64,000 nucleotides of DNA, taken from the NCBI GenBank assembly GCA_917880885.1, contig OU862934.1, positions 30,426,734-30,490,733 of the forward strand, given 5' to 3'. Made by a program: the position numbers and the translations under genes. This document shows, piece by piece, positions 10,953 through 22,345 of the stretch. The first letter of the stretch is position 1; each line of letters opens with the position of its first letter. Origin of the DNA: Limnephilus marmoratus (lineage: Eukaryota > Arthropoda > Insecta > Trichoptera > Limnephilidae). The notes below the pieces were generated by a model. The model saw nothing but the letters and a program-made list of their open reading frames with translations, searched no databases and was not told the DNA's origin.

Positions 10953-11207
10953 TTAATGGATATGAATGTCTCAAATTAACTTTAGTTTTGTGATATATTC
11001 ATGATTTACTTTAACAACTTTTAATTTTGTTCAGCACCAAAGCGATTTTTGATATTCAGATCGATATATACAAATTTCATAGCGCCATTATTTACAGAAA
11101 CACTCTTCTGCTAAAATGCTACATTCTGTAAAAAAATTGAGTCAATCTCTCTATTAGTTTCCGAGATATGCGAACGCAAACATACGGAACCTAATTTTGT
11201 ATATATA

Positions 11208-11554
11208 CAGGATGTTAAGGGACATACTTGACTTACGTTAACCAGTGATTCCTGACATTATTTGGAGTAAAAAATGAATATAAAATTTTGGTATCCGTGT
11301 CTACAAAATCATAAAAAAATGGTAGTTGTTGAACAGTTGGAGGCTGGGTAAGGGGTTCGTCGGACATCCGGCTGAGTGACCAGTGACGACATGCGAAAGA
11401 ATTTTTTTTTGTTTGATTTTGAAGAAAAAAAAATTGAAAAAAAAAAGTCGTCAAAAAAAGTCACCGGAGACAAAAATTTCGTTTAAATTTTTTACTCCAA
11501 ATAATGTCAGGAATCTCTGGTTAAAGAAAGTCAAGTACGTCCCTTAATACCCTG
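11208..11554. mobile_element. Tc1/mariner-type MITE, long TIRs
   Basis: The ends CAGGATGTTAAGGGACATAC and, inverted, CAGGGTATTAAGGGACGTAC begin inverted repeats of about 75 bp (11208-11282 and about 11480-11554, a few mismatches). They are flanked by TA on both sides, although the flank itself is TATATA. At 347 bp there is no transposase. The minus open frame inside (11233-11454) is the palindrome read through and is not a gene. Confidence 0.75.
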
Positions 11555-12009
11555 TATATATATAGATTGCTGTAAATTTTAAAAACTACTGTACCAGGTT
11601 GAATCGCGCAATATATATATTTTTTAACAATTTTTTCATATAACGATAATTTGTAAAGACCTAAAAACATACTAAAATAATAAAGTTACGCTAGATACTC
11701 AAAATTACTAACTGTGCAACGTCGAGAAAAGAATCAACTTTTAAAAAGGGAAGAAAAAAACAAGTTTTTGAGATTCAGAACGATAGAGTTGTTTTAATAT
11801 TTGGCATCTCATTAAAAATTCCAAAAATACAGACATTTAAATCAACAAAATAAGCAAACAGAACGGTTTTCAATTTTTAGCAGATCCGACATACTCGTAG
11901 TTCTTCGGGACCGTCGCGTCGATCTGAAAGGATGTGACCCGGGTATTTGCCATGTTAGGTCAAAAGCAGTTCATTTACTTCTAGCCAGATTGCTTCTTCT
12001 ACTTCTTCT
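11555..12009. other. Intergenic, nothing recognised
   Basis: AT-rich; no gene or repeat family supported. Confidence 0.35.
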
Positions 12010-12352
12010 TCTTGGATGGCGCTACAGCCCATATCGAGCTTTGGCCTCCTGCAACATTCGCCTCAGACTCCTACTGTCATCAGCGTCTAACTTCCAGTTT
12101 GTTTCCTGGAGAATCTGTGCTGCATCCCCTTTTACCTCGTTTTCCCACCTCAGTCTGGGTCTTCCCAGTTTTCTCCTTCCACCTGGCCCAGTCATAATTC
12201 TTTTTGGGACGCGTGTGTCCGGCTTTATCTGTACATGCCCAGCACATCTCAACCTAAGGAGTCTCATATGGGCTGAGATGTTAGGGGCCTGATATCATAC
12301 AGTTCTTTGTTGTGCCGGATGTGCCACAGTTCCCCCTCTTTCATGAGTCCAC

Positions 12353-12357
<5 letters not shown>
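12010..12357 (-). pseudogene. LINE H fragment, distal half
   Basis: The minus strand reads GELWHIRHNKELYD, then CAGHVQIKPDTRVPKR, GRRKLGRPRLRW and LQEAKARYGL. This is the common C-terminus 'EGxWxxRxNxELY...GHVxR...GRRxxGRPxxRW...EAKARYGL' of insect LINEs. It continues at 19336-19480, where the minus strand reads TIVRTVLAYGC and EMLDTFVRKVLRRI. The two halves join cleanly in frame around LINE A (…LRRI, then CGLMKEGEL…), so LINE A inserted into this older element. Stops show it is dead. Confidence 0.85.
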
Positions 12358-12391
<34 letters not shown>

Positions 12392-12754
12392 TTATTATTT
12401 TTTAGCATATAAAATATAATGTACATTTAGATGATGTATTAATTTGCTTACATGTTCATATTCAAATATGTTAATACCACTCTTCCATGGAAGCGTTAGC
12501 TTGTGTCTGGAAGAGTAGTGTACATTTTTTAATGCTATATTTAAGTTCTTAAATTACAATGTGAATGTAAAAAACAATAAGTTGTAAGTTCGGTGATATG
12601 TGATTATAAGTATTTATGTATCTACTATCAAAACAATTTTACTGTTTGGATAATGTGTCCAGAATTATTGTAATTAGTTGCTAAAAACAATACAAAATTT
12701 AACTTATTTGAAGAATGGAGTATCACTTGGAAACTGAGTTATAAGTAGATTAGA
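12358..12754 (-). other. LINE A 3' untranslated region and A tail
   Basis: Follows the ORF2 stop. At 12478-12516 it holds a two-part hairpin: outer ACTCTTCCA/TGGAAGAGT, inner AAGC/GCTT around loop GTTA. The A tail is the T run at 12357-12389. Similar folds occur near the 3' ends of four other LINEs here. Confidence 0.75.
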
Positions 12755-15741
12755 TTAGTCGGAAACTGTTTTTTTTTTTTTTTTGAGATTATCTTTAAAA
12801 TATTTTTTTACAGTGTTTATTAATTGGATTTTATCATTAATTTTTCTAATTTCATCCGGTAATCGGTTGAAAATAAGTCTTCCTTGATAAGTATAATAAT
12901 TTTGTGCAAAGGAAGTGTTTAATTTTGGGCATGAAAAAATATATTTATGTCTAGTACGGTTTTCAGTTATAAATTGATATTTTTCTTTTTCTTTTATAAT
13001 TTGAATCAATGCATTTCTATTGTATAGATCTTTGAAAGATGGTACTTGGAATTCCTTAAATAATTGATCCGTTGGGTAGTCAGAAGGTTTTTTTAATATG
13101 ATTTTAATTATTAGCCTCTGCACAACTTCAATTGGGGAAAGATTAGTTTTGTATGCGGATCCCCAGCTAATGATAGCATATTGTAAAGTTGATTGAACCA
13201 AAGCGTAATATATTAGATATAAGTTTTTTACAGATAAAAAATTTCTGATTCTTAAAAATATATAAATCAATTTTCTAATTTTTTTACAACTTGACAAATT
13301 TGTTCCTTCCATTTCAAATTTTTATCGATAATGACTCCTAAATATTTGATTGTGTTTGTTGTTTTTAATATTGTGCAGTTTTGGATACAATAATTTTTAC
13401 TATGTGTTTTGGAATTATCATGGATGATGATATCAATGTTTTTAGGGGTATCATTTTTGTGTATTGCAAATGGAATTACAAATGTTTTATCACCATTTAG
13501 TGATAGTAAATTTACGTCGAAGAAATTCTTTAAAATATTTATGTCTTCGGTGGCTTTAAATGTTACTTTTTGCCAAGTTTTATCGCTAATTATTAGTACC
13601 GTATCATCGGCGTATGAAGTAATTTGGCCATGTAGTGGTTGAAAAAAAATGTCATTAACATATATGGTGAAAAGGATTGGTCCGATTACTGTACCTTGAG
13701 GGATTCCAAAGTCTGATATTTCTTTATCGCTATTAATCTGATTTATTTTTACGACTTGCGGTCGATTTTTTAGGTAGTTCGAAATCCATTTAATTGCATT
13801 GTCTTTTATACCTATATTGTTTAGTTTTTTTAGTAATATCTCATGGGATATACTATCAAAAGCTTTTCTGAGATCAATAAATATACCGGCACATTTTTCA
13901 CCTTTATCCAATGATTCATTGATGTATGAGGTTACATTAGCAATAGCATCTTGTGTGCTGAGTGACTTTATAAAACCAAATTGGTTTTTGTGAAGAATTT
14001 TATTACTTTCTAGGAAACCGACCAATTGGTTTTTCACAATTTTTTCAAAAATCTTTCCAATGTTTGAGATTAGACAAATTGGGCGATAGTTAGTTACTTG
14101 TTGAGGATCTCCAGATTTATAAATAGGTGAAATAATTGTATTTTTATAGTTTGTCGGAAATATTCCCTCTGTTAAACTTAAGTTTATCAAATGAGTAATT
14201 GGTTTTACCAAATGAATTTTCATGGATTTTAGAAAATGTACTGTAATAAGGTCAAATCCGGGAGACGAACCTCCTTTCATGCCTTCTATTATTTTTAACA
14301 CTTCACTTTCTGAGGTTGTTTCAAATTTTGATAAATTATTTTGATTTTGTACATTTTCAATCGTTTGTTTTTTCGGGTTAAAAGATTTATTGATATTTTT
14401 CGCAAGATTTTTTGCTACATTAGCAAAAAAAGAATTAAATATGTTTGCACATTGTTTAGGTTGAATATTAGCATCTATTATTTTATTTTCATGTTCAATG
14501 TATTTTATTTTTTGTGTTTTTTTAGTGTTATCCATGGCTAAGTTGACTGTTTTCCATATTTGTTTATTGTTATTGTCTGTAGAAAGTATTTTATTTTTGA
14601 AATAGTCTTCTTTATTTTTTTTGATACAGTTTGTTAATTTATTTTTAAATTTTTTGTAAAAAGTGTATGCTTTTTCATTTAGAGGATTTTTCAATGCTGT
14701 TTTATAAAGTTTTTCATTGTTTCTAATTGATATTATAAGTCCTTGTGTTATCCAAGGCTTTAAAATTCTTAGTTTAGATTTAATGCGGACTGTAGTTTCA
14801 GTAGTTGAATTTTTTACGTGTTGAGACAATATATTTTCAAAGTTTTTTGAGCAAGTCTCGGTATCATAACTATTTAACACGTTGTTCCATTGTTCATTTC
14901 TTAGTTTTTTGGATAAAATAGTCATATTTGTGTAGGAATTTGTCTTTGTTAGATTAAATTTTTTATGTTTAATTTTGTTATCATAGAGAAGAATGCATGC
15001 ATGGTGGTCAGTTATATTCGTTTTCCAAACAATTGATTTGATTTTGTCGATATCTTTAATATTTATGTTAGTCCATATATGGTCTAAACAAGATGGAGTG
15101 TGATTTTTTATCTCTCTCGTATTTTTATTAATGCACGATATGAAGTTAAATTCAGTCATACAATTAATATATTCATTTTTGAAATTATTTTCTACGTTTT
15201 CATTAATGTTTAAATTGAAGTCTCCTGCAATAAAGCAAAGTTTATTACTAAATTTTAACAGTATGTGTTTAAATTCATTTATAAATGACGAGATATTCGA
15301 ACCGTGTGTTCTGTAAACAGCTATTATGTGGTAGTTTGTTTTGTCGAGTTTTAATTGTATTTCAATACAGTTTACTAGATGTATAGGATGTTCAGTTATT
15401 TTAACAATACTAAATTTATCGTGAATGAATATGACGAGACCACTATTTTTATTGATGTTTATTTTGGTTGTAACATAATTATATTCTGGTAAATGATAGG
15501 TGGGTGATTCGTCATTAGTAAAAGTTTCTGATAATATTATGATGTCAGGTTTTTTATTTAGATTGTTTAATTTTAGAATTAATTCATCCCAATTTCGTTC
15601 CATACTTCGTATATTACTATGAAAAATGAAAATATTATTGAGATTCTTTGAGATTATGTCATTACATGAATCGGTGTATACACACTCATATTCTTGTATT
15701 TTAAAATTATTTTCTAATTCATTAGCTATGAAGTCATCCAT
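12755..15741 (-). CDS. LINE A ORF2: endonuclease/reverse transcriptase
   Basis: This protein nicks the target and copies the element's RNA there (target-primed reverse transcription). Residues 1-250 form an APE-type endonuclease with FHSNIRS (about 40), SETF (about 71), AGDFNLN (about 171), DHIWTN and ITDHH. The reverse transcriptase covers about 470-800, with SPGFD, FIDLRKAFDS, GIPQGTVIGP and the catalytic YADD (about 710). The C-terminal part (12755-13312) lies in another frame and reads ALVQSTLQYAIISWG. The shift is at an A7 run near 13279-13285, where one more A would restore the frame. No RNase H is seen. The start ATG at 15741 overlaps the stop of the preceding ORF by 16 bases. Clade is inferred as Jockey superfamily. 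Confidence 0.93.
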
Positions 15742-16532
15742 TTAGTAAAAATATTAATGTGATATTGATTTCTTTTAAATATATAGAGTATTTTCAAAGT
15801 AGAGTGTGACATAGAGTTAGTAATACAAATACGGATTTTATAATGTGTAGAGATTGTTGAAGAATGTTCCGGTTTTTTATTGATCATATATTGATTGATC
15901 ACATCTTTATCATTACTAGCATAATCATTTACAATATTTAAATGCATATCTCGTATAATAATATTATCTATATTTCTAAAATTCAATAAAACGTTTTTTG
16001 ATTCTACTATAAATTGTTGTACTGTAGACTTATGTGTAGGATAAATAGCAATATAATACGATAATTTATTTACATCTTTAAATTTTATATTTAAAATATT
16101 AACATCATAATCATTAATTACTTCATTAATTTTGAGAACATTATACTGGTTGGAAATAGATATTCCAATATCAGAGTTTTTGTTTATTCTTATTATTGTT
16201 ACCTGGTACCCTGGAATGGAGTAATTAGTTTCGCCAGTAGAGTAGGTCTTTATAAACCCAATCAAGCCCGGGAAAAAAAATATTTCTTTTAAAGATATTA
16301 TTAATTTTTCAAAAAAAATTTTTACGCTTTTAATATTTTTATGAAATTGAGTAAATCTTTTTTCAGTGCAAATAAAATAGAAATCTCTTATAGAGTGATA
16401 TAAGTTTTCTTCAATACATATTTTTTTATCTAATGCGTTACATAAAAAATCATTCATTGTTAATTTATAGATAAGAGTTTGAGGAAATGAAAATTTACAA
16501 TATTTATTCGTAGTCAATGCGTTCTTTGGCAA
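15726..16532 (-). CDS. LINE A extra ORF: diverged endonuclease-like protein
   Basis: An intact 268-codon frame between ORF1 and ORF2. From residue 26 (MNDFLCNAL) it aligns end to end with the first 200 or so residues of ORF2 (MDDFIANEL): FHKNIKSV with FHSNIRSM, YSIPGYQVT with YHLPEYNYVT, RINKNSDIGI with NINKNSGLVI, YYIAIYPTHKST with YHIIAVYRTHGS, and IIRDMHLNI with FIAGDFNLNI. Catalytic positions are mostly lost: the SET glutamate is lysine, GDFN is RDMH, and the terminal D-H pairs are gone. It overlaps ORF1 by 29 bases and ORF2 by 16, a compact layout that suggests coupled translation. Function unknown; it could be a structural or regulatory paralogue. The homology is visible by eye; activity is inference. 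Confidence 0.85.
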   Translation of the reverse strand: MPKNALTTNKYCKFSFPQTLIYKLTMNDFLCNALDKKICIEENLYHSIRDFYFICTEKRFTQFHKNIKSVKIFFEKLIISLKEIFFFPGLIGFIKTYSTGETNYSIPGYQVTIIRINKNSDIGISISNQYNVLKINEVINDYDVNILNIKFKDVNKLSYYIAIYPTHKSTVQQFIVESKNVLLNFRNIDNIIIRDMHLNIVNDYASNDKDVINQYMINKKPEHSSTISTHYKIRICITNSMSHSTLKILYIFKRNQYHINIFTKWMTS

Positions 16533-16673
16533 TTCGAAGCATTTTTTGCCGGTAAAGGCATTTTATGCTATCGACTCTATGATCGGTGGAATAGTTCATA
16601 TCAAACCTTTTGTTTTGGACACAGCAGTTGTTGCAGATTGGAGTTTGTTCTTTGTTTTCACATTTGGATAGTA

Positions 16674-18384
16674 CAGTGGGTTGCCATATTAATAGGGACA
16701 CTTCTAAAATTTTGCAATTCTTGTGTTTACATTGTCTCTACTTCTAAATTACCTAGATATTATGGCCATTCCTTCGTTATTTTTGCTGCCGATATCACCG
16801 CGGACTCTTTTAATATGTGGAAATACTAGCAATGGATCACACCTCTGAAAAAAACAAGATTATGTCCACCTGGCCAGCATTTTTGTGAAAACGTGTGATC
16901 GTAGGTTTCGTAAATAAATATTCGTAATAATTATTTTAATGAGTTTTAACAGTTCAGCTGTACGACAACGTAAGTAATTATTAATTATCTACCACTTTTG
17001 TAAAGTTTGTCTTAATTTTTTATTTCAATTAATAATTTAGCCATGTTTAATTCAATATTGGGTTTTTTCAGTAAGGGCAGGTCTTCAGACTCGTGCCCAA
17101 GGAAATGTGCGGAAGAGAAGACACTATTATTAAACACCAAACATTCCGAATAGGAAATAGCAGCCAAAACAGGTATTTCAAAGTTTGTGGTTAACAGGAT
17201 AAAGAAAAAAATCAGTCAAAACCTGCCCCTTGAAGTGGATTGCGATGGTAAATTTGGCAAAAAAAACGAATAACCACGCCTCATACTGACCGCAAAATTA
17301 GACATCTGACTCCAAAATCGTAAAAAGAGTATGACTCATCTGACCCTGATAATCAACGAAGAAGGTATTGAAGTCTCCCAAAGGACAGTCCAGCGGTGGC
17401 TGGCTGAGGAGAACCTCATTGGTCATCGACCAGCTGAAAAACTTCGCCTGACGGCAGCTATGAGGAAAAAATCACTAGAATGGGTCAAGGCTTACCAAAA
17501 CAACACTCTTGAGAACAAGAGGATAGGAAATTGATATTTTTGTGGTTTTCAAGCTTTTAAAAAATTCCATTTGTCTGACTTTGGTATTTTTAGGTCTGTT
17601 TCTCTGACGAGTTCATATTCCAAATTTTGGTGGAAAAATCATCGTTCGTCCGACGGTTCCAATTGGAGAATTTCCACCCGGGCTGCCTTGTGGAGACGAT
17701 CAAACACCCCACCAGTATCCACCTTATGGTCAATCATCTCTTCCAATGGGATGGGGCGCCTCCCCATCACGCAAGGGACTGTGAGGAAGGATGAACACAG
17801 ACAAGTACTAGAAAATCGGTTGCTGCCTCAGTCGGAAAATGGTTCCCTGGTGACCAGGATTACGTATTTATACACGATTCTGCACCCTACCATAAAGCCA
17901 TGACTGTCACTGCATTTCTGGCTGAAAAAAATGTGGAGGTTTAACCTTGTCCAGGGAATTCCCCTGACATTAACCCCATTGAACCCTCCTGAGAGCTCAA
18001 GACGACGGAGATTACCATGGAGGTGATCACAACCAAGGAGCAGCTCATCGAAATCCTCATCCGAGAGTGGCATTACTCTCCTGAGCCAAAGCGCAATGCA
18101 AAACTGTGCATTGAGAGTATGCCACGGCTTGTACAGGCTGAAGTAGCAGCTAAAGGCGATATTACAAAATATGAACTTTCCGTGCAATAATGTTTCAAAA
18201 TATTATAATAATAAAAATAAATGCAGATTAATAACAAATATGGTGTTTAAATAATCCAAACTAAATGTTCTTCTTAATAAATAATAATAACTGTACCTAA
18301 AATCAGAAATACCTTTGTTATACGTATACAAAAGTGAGAAAACTCATTTTTCGAAGGTGTCCCTATTAATATGGCAACCCACTG
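16674..18384 (+). mobile_element. Tc1-like DNA transposon
   Basis: Perfect 28-bp terminal inverted repeats (start CAGTGGGTTGCCATATTAAT) are flanked by TA on both sides (16672-16673 and 18385-18386). Length 1,711 bp. It sits inside ORF1 of LINE A, so it is the youngest layer of this nest. The inner sequence encodes a decayed transposase. Confidence 0.95.
17331..18190 (+). pseudogene. Tc1 transposase, decayed
   Basis: The N-terminal helix-turn-helix part reads VSQRTVQRWLAEENL and is followed, in shifting frames, by CFSDEFIFQI, LFQWDGAPPHHA, VFIHDSAPYHKAMT and GNSPDINPIE. These hold the three catalytic acids (SDE, HDSAP, NPIE) with 34 residues between the second and third, the DD34E pattern of Tc1. 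Frameshifts and stops (one just before PCPGNSPD) make it non-functional. Confidence 0.88.
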
Positions 18385-19335
18385 TATATGTTCCTTAGTG
18401 CAATGAGGGCAAATGGGAGGCTGCGTCCTGGCGAGACATCTTTGAGCTGTGTGGCCGAACTTGAGGCAATGGTAACATTGTGTGAGCGGGCTGCAGTCGC
18501 TGACGTACACTCTTTGGAATTTGATGTTTAATTTTTTTTTATCAATTAGTTTTTTCCTTAATTGTCCAGTTGTTTCGATAATGTAGTTAGTGGTGTCGTT
18601 TTCTTTTCCTTCATTGTACTTATTTTTTAATTCCTTGATAAGCTTAATGTCTTTTTTGTCTTCTAGGGTTAATCCTTCATTTTGTTGTACAATCCCGTTT
18701 ATAATTTCTTCTTCAGTCAATTGGCATTGCAGGCTTTTCAACATTAAGCACGGTTTCCTTTTTTTTATTTCTTCGGCCGATACTTCTTTTCCAATTACTT
18801 TATTTATCTCTTCGGTTAATTTTTCTGCATCTTCTTTTTTTTGGCAAGAAATCACTAATTTTTGTTCTCCGATCTTTTTTACTCCATTTACTCCAACTTT
18901 TATTTTTGTTAAATTAATATTTTTTTGAATTTTTATTTTTATGTCCTCGGCCTTCAAGGTGTTTTTTGAGGTAATTAAAATGGCGTATTTCTGTTCTGCA
19001 TTATATGAAGTTTCTGAGAAGTTTTTATTGTTACTTAGTGCACTCGCGTATGATTTTTTTGTTATTTTGATGGATTTCTTCGAGTTTCTGTGTGTAGTGA
19101 TGATTATTTTTAATATTAATTTCTTGTAATTCTATGATCTTCTTTTGTAGACTAATTAGTTCGTGATGAATTTTTTCTTCCAGTGATACAATATTTTGTT
19201 CCAGTGTTAATTTTATTTTTGAGTCTTTCACTGAAGTGATCTTATTAACTAAGTCTTTAATATTTTTAAAAATTTCTTCGGTTTCCATATTTAATTAATG
19301 GAATCTTAATTCTCTTAATCTTAATCTTAACTCTC

Positions 19336-19480
19336 TATTCTTCTCAACACTTTTCTTACAAAAGTATCCAGCATTTCAGCCATCTTCGCGTCAGTGTTAG
19401 AGCCTTACATCCATATGCCAATACAGTTCTGACAATGGTCTTATGTATTATGGTTACTTTGGTTTTCCTGTGGATGCTAC
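19336..19480 (-). pseudogene. LINE H fragment, proximal half
   Basis: The minus strand reads TIVRTVLAYGC, then EMLDTFVRKVLRRI, the segment that precedes 12010-12357 in the same ancient LINE. It ends exactly where LINE A begins. Confidence 0.85.
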
Positions 19481-19844
19481 GTTACTTGCCAGATTGCTAC
19501 CATAATCATATTGGACAAGCAAATTTGTTTTCAATAACAGAAATTTTCATTGGAAAAATATAGTTCAATCTGAAGCAGTTTTATGTAATAATTTGATGGA
19601 ATTATTTGATGAAGATTGGTTATTGTCTTGTTGTCTGCTAAAGTGGGTACCTACTCAAGAAAATCAAAATTGGTTTTCTCAAGAATTTACTTGAAATTTT
19701 CAATTATTTCACCACATTAAATCCCGAGCTTTGATGTCTCGGTATTGGTTAATCCCGGGTATTTCCAAGAATATTAAGACTTGGAAAGTGTGTAGGTACT
19801 TGGTCTAGATATTTGAATATTATTGGTATTAAATACTTATAGTA
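19481..19844. other. Intergenic, nothing recognised
   Basis: AT-rich; no coding or repeat match supported. Confidence 0.35.
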
Positions 19845-20075
19845 GATTGATCAAAGATTGTCTATGATTAGAGTGAATGCTGTGGGAATGAGATAACTGA
19901 GGCGTACGTGTGAAATTACTATAATATTACTAAGGTGGGGATCAGGAAAGAATGCAAGGCTGATGTCAGTATTTTGAAAAAGTTTAAAGGAGGACACTAA
20001 TAAAATGGTTTGGATATAGACATGTAGAGAGGATGAACAGAGAAAATATTGCTCTGAGAATATATCGTTACTCCA
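19845..20075 (+). pseudogene. LINE fragment, family H2
   Basis: Across frames it reads VNAVGMR, GSGKNARLMS and HVERMNRE, matching the 4983-5330 remnant (RSAKNARFIS, HVKRMNEE). Heavily decayed. Confidence 0.6.
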
Positions 20076-20157
20076 AAGTGATTGGCAGTACTTCGATAGG
20101 TACTTCCGAATTTTCCTCTTTCACATCTCTTTCCTTACCAGTCCATTCAGCCTGACA

Positions 20158-20502
20158 ATTATTTTTTTTTTACATGAGCTCCATACAGGAGGCCCTGAGG
20201 AAAATAATTTCCCTCAGGGCCTATGTCATCTTTGGGGATGCTGTGTGGAGGGTTTTTAAGGAAAGGAAGGAGAGGAGAGTTCTGGGAAGGGTTTAAGGGG
20301 GTGGGTAGGAATCTGGGGTTCAGTGTGTCCTGGTCATCTGCCTCCAAGACCTAGACAAACCTCACCCCCATGAACCCGGGCACCCCCGCTAAATCACCAA
20401 ACGTAGCGAACCACTTGGGGTGACCTATGGCAGAGGTGTTGATTATCCAATAAAGGTTCCCGGGGCGGTGGTACCCATTCCCGCCTCCCGAATTACTCGT
20501 AA
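20158..20502 (-). mobile_element. Repeat A, short subfamily
   Basis: Complete minus-strand copy from the A tail (20158) to the GGGAGGCGGGAATGGG start (about 20502). Its middle lacks the segment between GGCGGATG and GACCAAGACACACTGA that long copies carry. The copy at 60303-60646 has the same deletion, so the two define a short subfamily. Confidence 0.88.
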
Positions 20503-21567
20503 TTCATCATTACTCGTAGAGGCTGTAATATACCTCTGGGCTGGAGCCCCAAAATACTTGATAAACCTACTTGAGTGCAAAGTAGGGTGGTCCGCCTTAT
20601 GGACAATCCGTTGTTTATAGACCGGTTGCCATTTCTAATGCATGTTCTACAGGTGTTTTAATAGAGCCTGCTCTAAGGAACTAGCAACGCTGATCCCCAG
20701 TGCACCGGTGCACGTACGTGAAACTCGACAGACATGACCCGTTTTGATGTTGACTTCATAAAAACGGCTCCTTATTTCGACTCGTTTTTAACACCCGACG
20801 CAAGGATCGCTGTGCCTCTGTGTGTCTGTCTGAGGCATCGTAGCTCCTAAACAAATGGACCGATTACGTTGCCGTTTTTTTTTTGTAGAAAGCTGACATG
20901 ATCGAGATGATTCATAGCTACAATTCGTGAAAATCGTTCAGGCGTTTCAAGGTCATCAACTCTTTTTTATGTCGGGGGTTGCTTAAAATTTTGAAAATTT
21001 TACTTAGATATAGTAAGAATTCAAAACAGGGCTCGTACGGTCTTTTTTGTGTAAATCGGCTTGTATTTGGAACGAGTTATTTCAGCTAATCCCTTCCTGT
21101 AACTACTACCTTCTCCCGCCTCAGAACGCTGCCCAACCGGGTGTGACATAGTTCCCCTGTCTAGACACTATACAGACAGGAGCGCTCTTGTGAGCTGTCA
21201 CATAAAATAATAATAAAAAAATGCTGAAAAATTTTACGATAATTAGTGGCAAATTGTATAACTATTCGATCGCACCCCTTATTTTCACCCTAACAAACAT
21301 AACGAGCACACTTTTGATTGCGCGCACTAAAGTAAAATTTAGTTGCGGTGAATAAGTTATTATTCCCAAATACTGCCATTCCGATAGCTAACAAACAGTA
21401 CACTGCTTCGGCGATATTAAACTATATAGTATCGCTTTATATAAGTAGTTGCAAAGAAAACGCGAAAACTGATAAAGCTATGAAAGTTCTGACTGATTTT
21501 TACGATTTGCAAAAATCAATCTCAGAGCTTGGCGCCAGGGAGATTATGGCACCCTTTATTAATGTAG
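20503..21567. other. Unassigned, possibly old repeat
   Basis: The stretch 20800-21050 (TCTGTGTGTCTGTCTGAG... GCTCCTAAACAAATGGACC) has the look of a dispersed invertebrate repeat, but I cannot name it. The open frame at 21348-21614 runs into the hAT element and is not supported as a gene. Confidence 0.35.
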
Positions 21568-21575
21568 TTTGGGAG

Positions 21576-22345
21576 CAGGGCCGGATCTACGAAATCTGGC
21601 GCCCTGTGCAATAGGTACCGATGGCGCCCCCCCTACATTTTTATTTTGATTAAAAATTCGTTCACCCCAATTTTTTTTATTTAATTATTTTTTTTTACAC
21701 TAATTTATCAAATAAAATCAAGACATATAAAGGGTGTAACTTTTCCAAGTGACCTGGCGGTAGCTCTCACACTCGTTCTCATGGCAACGTACAACACAAG
21801 AATAGCATCTACAGCTTCTGACTAGCAACAGGCAGTCCCGACGAGAGACAGAGAGCAGTGATAATAAGAATATAACCTCAAATTTGTACCTTGCATTTCC
21901 CCTGTGGTGGGTGGTTTGTATATTTATGCCCCTGTGTTGAGCGAACAAACACTAAACACTGATGTATGGTATCAACGGCTTACGAACAAAAATACCGCGT
22001 TGTGATTGGTTATTGAATTTGGATCGCACCTATTCGTCGTAAAAGACGGTAAAAGATATATGGAAAAATAGATCTTACGTTTAACTAAATATATGGAATT
22101 TGTGAAAAAAATCTGTAACTGACTATAAATTCGTAAGCCGTTGATACCAACCAGAAGCATGCGCATTCTGTTTCTTTGGAAAGTGTTGCTAGAGCGTAAT
22201 AATTATTTGGTACTATGGGTAATTTTAAAAGATTCAGGGAATATTATAACTAAATTTTAATACAATATTTATTTTCTCACGGCGCCCCTTCGGAGTTGGC
22301 GCCAGGTTTTTGCACGTTTTTGAACGTATGGCAGATCCGGCGCTG
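21576..22345. mobile_element. Non-autonomous hAT element (MITE), copy 2
   Basis: Same family as 5757-6500: ends CAGGGCCGGATCTACG and GCAGATCCGGCGCTG. A perfect 8-bp target duplication, TTTGGGAG, lies at 21568-21575 and 22346-22353. That duplicated word is the first 8 bases of repeat A, so this copy landed on the very edge of a repeat A element. 770 bp, no transposase. Confidence 0.92.

Larger units (their letters stand above)
16504..19288 (-). pseudogene. LINE A ORF1 (gag-like), split by Tc1
   Basis: ORF1 of this superfamily binds element RNA to form the retrotransposition particle. The N-terminus (19031-19288) is a lysine/glutamate-rich predicted coiled coil. The next block (to 18385) starts in another frame and reads YAILITSKNTLKAEDIK, the typical LINE gag domain. 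It then has the zinc knuckle CYHCLKFGHTAQRC (CX2CX4HX4C) and the start of a second (CPHCTKEH). A Tc1 element at 16674-18384 interrupts it. The rest (16504-16673) carries further cysteines, including CNNC...H...C, and stops just after the ATG of the next ORF. The N-terminal frame change is at an A7 run near 19053-19059. About 356 codons without the insert. Confidence 0.88.
12358..19335 (-). mobile_element. LINE A, near full-length non-LTR retrotransposon
   Basis: A Jockey-superfamily (CR1/Jockey-like) LINE on the minus strand. It has a short leader, ORF1 (gag-like, zinc knuckles), an extra endonuclease-like ORF, ORF2 (endonuclease plus reverse transcriptase), a 3' untranslated region of about 400 bp with a stem-loop at 12478-12516, and an A tail of about 33 bases. 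Without the 1.7-kb Tc1 element in ORF1 it is about 5.3 kb. Boundaries come from the LINE H reading frame that it interrupts. The only breaks besides Tc1 are one-base shifts in A runs in ORF1 and ORF2. The target duplication is too short to separate from the A tail. Confidence 0.9.

Noticed and set aside
11233..11454. 73-codon minus frame rich in phenylalanine
   Set aside because: Lies wholly inside a MITE and reflects its A/T runs.
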